From Anagrus nilaparvatae (Eukaryota > Arthropoda > Insecta > Hymenoptera > Mymaridae), in the NCBI GenBank assembly GCA_022575985.1, contig JAKSXM010000014.1, positions 24,986,001 through 25,050,000 of the forward strand: a DNA stretch of 64,000 nt. The letters run 5' to 3'. Position numbers and translations under genes: made by a program. The notes under the pieces are model-generated. The model was not told the DNA's origin. It did not search any database and worked only from the letters and a program-made list of their open reading frames with translations. Of the stretch, positions 59,469 to 64,000 are shown one piece after another (position 1 is the first letter of the stretch; the number at the start of each line of letters is the position of its first letter).

Positions 59469-60675
59469 CTATTAAAGCGCCAATTTCAAAATTTAATTAA
59501 TTTTTTTTATTTTTTAAATGTTATAAAATATTATACATATATAGTAGACTAGTGATAAATATATGTATGTGAGGAGTACTTTTCAAATTACAAGGGATAA
59601 TAAATGTTACATGAATTAAAAACTGACCAGATTCAAGATTCAGTTTTGAAAATATATAAAAATAAAGTTATTTTTTTGCTTTACATGAGTTAACAAGGGC
59701 CAGAAGATAGTTAATGGGTATATGCACTATTTTTGATTATATTTTTATAATATTATTATTAACAAGACAGTGTATTAACAATATTATTACATTTATAATT
59801 TTTCAATTCAACTCAAAAGATTCTCAGAATAGTATGCAGAACAAAAAAATTAAATTTCCAAAATGTTGACTATACGTTATAAATAGAAAAGCTTCAAAAA
59901 TTGTAGTTTTTAATTATAAGTATTAGAGAATTTTTCGCCCATTTTAAATAAATAATAATTATTGATATGGTTCAATATTTTTATTTAATAGCCCTCTCGG
60001 TCAAAAGAATCATATCAATAATTATTATGTAGTTTTTAATGTAAAATTTTGGTAAAATAATATTATTAATAATATATTAAACTTTTTGATTGAAATTAAA
60101 GCAATCTATCTGTTTAAATAAATAAAGAGAAAAATAATAATTATATTTGAAATATTAGGAAAATTCAAACTGTTATACATTTTCTATAAAAACACTGGTT
60201 AATGATTATCAAATCACCAATTTTTGATTCAAAAAGGATTTTTTTCAAAATAAAATTTTATTTATGTATTTCTTTTTTAAAAAAATTTTTTAAATTTATA
60301 AACTACATCATTTTATTCTATATCTACAAATATTTTATTTATAATTTATTTATTTTTTTTATAATCTTTAAAAACATTCTTCTTAAATAACTCAACAAAT
60401 TATAATTAAAAAAAATTTTTTTACAATAATATCATATAATAATTGCATATATGTTAATTATTCCTGATTCAGCTTTAAATAAAAGAATAACTTCTTTTCC
60501 AATTATATCAGAATGATAGAGTAAATAAAATTATGATGAGAACTAAGCTATAAATTAACAGTTTTTATAACTGTTAATTAAAACAAAAAAAATGTATTTT
60601 AAGAATTACAATAATTTATTTAAAGTATAATTTTCTTACTTAGTATAAAAAAATAAACATTTGAAAGAATTGAAT
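59469..60675. other. Intergenic with a small hairpin
   Basis: Arms ATAATAATTATTGATATG (59952-59969) and CATATCAATAATTATTAT (60011-60028) form an 18-bp perfect inverted repeat around a 41-bp loop. The rest is AT-rich; no gene supported. Confidence 0.6.
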
Positions 60676-61506
60676 TCAAAATGCACATTTTCGTCGTCTG
60701 CCAGTGTATTTTGAATCAGCTCGAGTTTCTTTACCCTTTCTTCTGTTTCTTTCTTTTTTACCTAAGATCCATTCTCTGCTATTTTTAACTTTTTTATTTT
60801 TTCCCTTATTTTTTAATTGCAATCTATGTGATGTATATTCAATATTATTTTTTGTATCGTTATCTAGAGCCTTGGGTAAGTTAACACAAGTTCCAGTAGT
60901 AAGAACTAAATAAAATTTTCTAGCTTTTTTACTATTTGGATAATCAATCAAAACTCCTCCAAAGAATCCTGCTTTTTCTGACTGTTCTCTAATAATTTGA
61001 ACTTGCTTATCATTACTAGGATAAAACTGAAAGACAGCACGAGCATTTCTGCTTAAAGAAGCAAAAAGAGACGTAAAAAATTTATTTAAACGTTTTTTAA
61101 AATTGTGGCTTGGTAAATCTTCATTACATAACCATTGTAAGGCAGAAATACTAATAGCTCCATCAAAAACTCCAGCTTTGAAAGGAACACCTTGTCCCAT
61201 GTCACTTAAAATTACATCTCCTTCTGTATCTTCATCTTCATTTGCAATTTTTAACATAGCTAATGAAATATCCATACCTATCCAATAATGCCCTTCATTA
61301 GTTATAATACTTCCACTTATGCCACTACCACAACCAATATCTAGCAGTAAACATTTTTTATCTTCTGGCAATAATAAAAGTTCAATAGCTCTCTCACATA
61401 ATTTTCCTTGAATTTCAACCATTCTAGAATTTCTTGTATATTTTTTTGCTTCATCTTCGTTATAAAATATTTGAGGAGGTGCTATATTTTCTGGTCTCTT
61501 TGCCAT
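60676..61506 (-). CDS. Bud23: BUD23 18S rRNA (guanine-N7) methyltransferase
   Basis: Single exon, 276 residues (about 280 in the family). BUD23, with TRMT112, methylates one guanine of 18S rRNA during small-subunit maturation. N-terminus MAKRPENIAPPQIFYNEDEA is family-typical. The SAM-binding loop LLLDIGCGSG is at residues 53-62, followed by GMDISLAML (acidic end of strand 2) and GAISISALQWLCNED. FQFYPSNDKQ and GFFGGVLIDYPNSKKARKFY are further conserved blocks. The basic C-terminal tail (KKERNRRKGK, TGRRRKCAF) probably helps nucleolar targeting. Divergent from the small gene at 61825, with 318 bp between start codons. Confidence 0.97.
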   Translation of the reverse strand: MAKRPENIAPPQIFYNEDEAKKYTRNSRMVEIQGKLCERAIELLLLPEDKKCLLLDIGCGSGISGSIITNEGHYWIGMDISLAMLKIANEDEDTEGDVILSDMGQGVPFKAGVFDGAISISALQWLCNEDLPSHNFKKRLNKFFTSLFASLSRNARAVFQFYPSNDKQVQIIREQSEKAGFFGGVLIDYPNSKKARKFYLVLTTGTCVNLPKALDNDTKNNIEYTSHRLQLKNKGKNKKVKNSREWILGKKERNRRKGKETRADSKYTGRRRKCAF

Positions 61507-61824
61507 TTTTGAAAAGTTTTATTAAATTTGATATAGGTGCTTAAATTATTTGTCTCTAATTTGAACCAAAGATCGATTAATTCTCTCCAAAAAAAGCACG
61601 TGTGCTTTTTTAGTATATGAAAATAGCTTAGGTTAGTAAACGTGATTGGAATTTGGATCGGGGTCGCCAGGGTGGCGCTATGCGCATATATGTAAACAAA
61701 ACAATAGAGAACAAATTCCAAAACAAAAACCGTCAAAACTTGTTTTACCTATATATTTTTATTTAGTTTGCTGATATTTTGAATTATCAAAATCTTTTTC
61801 ACCCAGTATATTATTTGTCTCAAT
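61507..61824. promoter_or_regulatory. Bidirectional promoter region with CTCF-like word
   Basis: 318 bp between divergent start codons. CCAGGGTGGCGCTA at 61667-61680 contains the core GGTGGCGCTA, similar to insect CTCF sites though the upstream CCA spacing is shorter than the full consensus. No TATA box seen. Confidence 0.4.
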
Positions 61825-62308
61825 ATGGGTAATTAAAATCTAACTTTTATTATAAAAAGTGAAAAATTATTGCAGTTAATTATGGAGCTAATAATTTCAT
61901 TGTAATTTTTTTCAGATAATTTAGAAGAAGAATGTGAAGATGCTGTTTTTACGGTATCTGGTATTAGAGAAACATATCCTGCTCGATGTGCTAAATATTT
62001 AAGTAAATATTTAGATTTGGAGTCAAAAATAAAAGTAAGTTTTTCCAATCTAAAGCTTTTAATGCATATTAAGAAAGTTTTTGTCTTAGACTGCCAGTGT
62101 AGAAAAGAGTTCGATACCAGAATTTAACATTCCAAGCATAACAGATGAACAACAAGCATTTTTGAATCAATTTTCTAAAAATATAAAAGAAAATAGTTCA
62201 TTAAGTAACTCTAAAGAAAGCTCTCAAAGATTATATGAAAAAATGAAAGAATTAAAAAGTATTTTAAATCAAATTGAAAGAGAACAAAAAAATGAAGTAC
62301 AAAAATAA
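61825..62308 (+). CDS. Small unidentified protein with a 4-nt first coding exon
   Basis: Proposed exons: 61825-61828 (ATGG, donor GTAATT), 61916-62034 and 62090-62308, giving 113 residues. The join reads MDNLEEECEDAVFTVSGIRE. There is no other in-frame Met before the third exon, which supports the tiny first exon. The protein is acidic at the front (YPARCAKYLSKYLDLESKIK) and ends in a helical, probably coiled-coil tail (MKELKSILNQIEREQKNEV). I do not recognise the family. Likely a small subunit of a larger assembly, but that is only inference. Confidence 0.7.
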
Positions 62309-62342
62309 TAATGGTATTTTGTAATATAACAATATTGTAACA

Positions 62343-62531
62343 AACAATTGAATTTTTATCGACCTTTTTTCGAGTAGGTGATATCAAATAAATTTTCAAA
62401 TTCATACAAAGTATGCTTTAATAAAAAAAGAGATGACAATTAGCATCCGCATATGAAAAGTGGGGGTGATGAATTTATAAATTTATTTGATATCATTTAC
62501 TCGAAAAAAGGTCGACAAAAATTCAATTGTT
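62343..62531. mobile_element. 189-bp MITE just downstream of a gene
   Basis: Ends AACAATTGAATTTTTATCG and CGACAAAAATTCAATTGTT are inverted; the pairing continues about 53 bp ('gatatcaaataaattt' against 'aaatttatttgatatc'). It starts 35 bp after the stop codon at 62308, so it probably lies in that gene's 3' UTR. Confidence 0.8.
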
Positions 62532-63517
62532 TTAAAAAATACTGTCGAGTATCAAAAATTATTATTAAATATTGTTCAAAAACAAATTAAGCTCAGATAA
62601 TTATTAGCAATTTATAGTTAGAAATATGACTGGGGTCTAAGTAAATATTCATAATAAATTTTATTACATGAAATAATTATAGGTTCTAAAAAAGAATTTG
62701 AGATCACTAATAACTCTTAAAATTAGAATATTTAAAAATATAATTTTCATAGCACATTTTTGTTGTAATTTCATCAGCTTATGCTGTTATTTTGGCTGTT
62801 ATTAGAAGTTTATTTTTTTTTTTTCAAAGTAAAATATTGTAAATATTAATTAAAAAAAAAAATTCTGAATTTAGAAAAGGATATTAAAATAAATATTTTG
62901 GTAATATCATAGTTTTGATTAAATAAATTAAAATACACAATGATTATAAAAACTGTTGATTTAATTCTTTATTATTACTAAAATTGTAAGCCTTTAATGC
63001 TGCTTCTTTCATTATTTTATTAATTTTTTAAATGTAAACAGTATAAAATTGTAAAGTTTTTTTATGAAAAAAACTACTTGCTTACTTCGAACAATAATAA
63101 GATATTTAAGAAATTTTTTTTAAAAAATCCTTATTAAGTATGTATATAGAAAATTTATATTGTAAAGTTGATTCAATGCTTTTTAAAAAGATTAGCAACT
63201 TTTACAATAAAAAAAAAAAAAAAATTACCAAAAATGACTATTTTTTCAATTTTAGTTATATGTAATCTAACAATTTATTTTTGTTCATTTAAAACAAGTC
63301 AATTTTAGTAAAATATTTTAGTTTATATAATAGTAGAGGAATAAATGTATTAAATATTTAATATTTCTTACAAAAGTAAAGTTAAAAAATTTTAGAAAAG
63401 ATAAAAATATAATCAAACTTTTCAAAGGAACATAATGTACAATTATTTTTTTTTTTAAACAACATAAAATTTAAAATTTTCATTTACACTACCTATAATA
63501 AAAAAATTGATGATAAA
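62532..63517. other. Intergenic AT-rich DNA, nothing recognised
   Basis: Long A and T runs; no gene or repeat structure stands out. Probably includes the 3' UTR of the gene ending at 63518. Confidence 0.5.
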
Positions 63518-64000
63518 TTAACTAAAAATACTATTTATATTGATACGCTCAATTACAACCTTGGGTTCCCAAGTTAAATCATTAATTAATTTCCACAATT
63601 TAATGTCAACATCATTATCATTATTTTCACTTATAGTTTTGCAAATATTTTCATTATTTTTAGTTTTCTTTTTTCTTTTTCTATTTTCTAATAAGTACGG
63701 GCTTGATATTGATGTAGTTGAAAATTGATCAGAAGACTTGATTCTTCTTGATCTTATTGACTGTTCATTTTTTACCTTTTCATCTATTACTGATTTTAAG
63801 GAAATATTTTCTTCTGAAGATTTTGAACGCATGCTTCTGGTTTGTCTGATGTTACTTGTAAGATGTTGGTCATCATTTTCAATAGTTTTTTCATTATTTT
63901 GGGAATTTTGGGAATTTGATACGTTTATTGTATTATTTAAATGTCTGGAATCACTTTCTTTGTTAACAGTTGAATTTTCTATATTGAACTTTGAAGGAGC
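63518..64000 (-). CDS. 3' end of an unidentified gene, cut by the window edge
   Basis: The frame is open from 64000 to the stop at 63518, 160 residues, without a visible intron. It is rich in Ser, Asn and Lys, with a basic patch (ENRKRKKKTKNN) that could be a nuclear signal, and ends LWKLINDLTWEPKVVIERI plus a short tail. I do not recognise the family. The C-terminal Trp-rich segment is the part most likely to be conserved. The first Met seen at 63832 is probably internal, because coding-like sequence continues upstream. Confidence 0.65.
   Translation of the reverse strand, partial: APSKFNIENSTVNKESDSRHLNNTINVSNSQNSQNNEKTIENDDQHLTSNIRQTRSMRSKSSEENISLKSVIDEKVKNEQSIRSRRIKSSDQFSTTSISSPYLLENRKRKKKTKNNENICKTISENNDNDVDIKLWKLINDLTWEPKVVIERININSIFS

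Noticed and set aside
60704..61288. Plus-strand frames
   Set aside because: Antisense shadows of the BUD23 exon.

Overview
The window looks like nuclear DNA from an arthropod, most likely an insect. It is very AT-rich, its genes are split by short GT-AG introns, it holds two cactus-type IkB genes and a Rasp/HHAT gene, and its intergenic DNA is full of short fold-back DNA-transposon derivatives. I cannot name the species; a parasitoid wasp or a hemipteran would both fit. I recognised no transposase, reverse transcriptase, tRNA, rRNA or CRISPR array.

Layout. Positions 1-21,300 hold almost no genes: the last two exons of one unidentified gene (2221-2560), then a mosaic of non-autonomous repeats. 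These include a roughly 2.6-kb palindrome flanked by direct repeats of 1.0-1.25 kb (3998-8878), a Harbinger-like MITE caught with its empty target site, and a TIR element carrying a 25-bp minisatellite. A first IkB/cactus gene lies at 21,632-23,379 (+). It has a TATA-Inr promoter, upstream NF-kB-like sites and three Dorsal-type sites in its second intron. Positions 23.4-39 kb are again repeats. From 39 kb on, genes are packed: a second IkB/cactus paralogue (-), Alg2 (+), TFIIA small subunit (-), an RNF180-like zinc-ribbon protein (-), rasp/HHAT (+), a C2H2 zinc-finger gene (-), mRpL37 (+), a short Vti1b-like SNARE (-), SDE2 (-), BUD23 (-), a small unidentified gene (+) and the 3' end of another unidentified gene (-, runs off the window).

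How the genes fit together. The two IkB genes are convergent, about 15.6 kb apart. They share both intron positions and phases, and exon 2 is 350 nt in each, so they are an old local duplication. Their regulatory parts differ: gene 2 has the canonical IKK degron DSGFIS, while gene 1 has the imperfect DSGIDI but carries the NF-kB-like sites. This suggests, as inference, a signal-degraded inhibitor plus an NF-kB-induced feedback inhibitor. The remaining genes are housekeeping: N-glycosylation, transcription initiation, mitochondrial translation, membrane fusion, splicing/replication stress and 18S rRNA methylation. They are arranged as head-to-head or tail-to-tail pairs, including an mRpL37/Vti1b pair with only 30 bp between stop codons.
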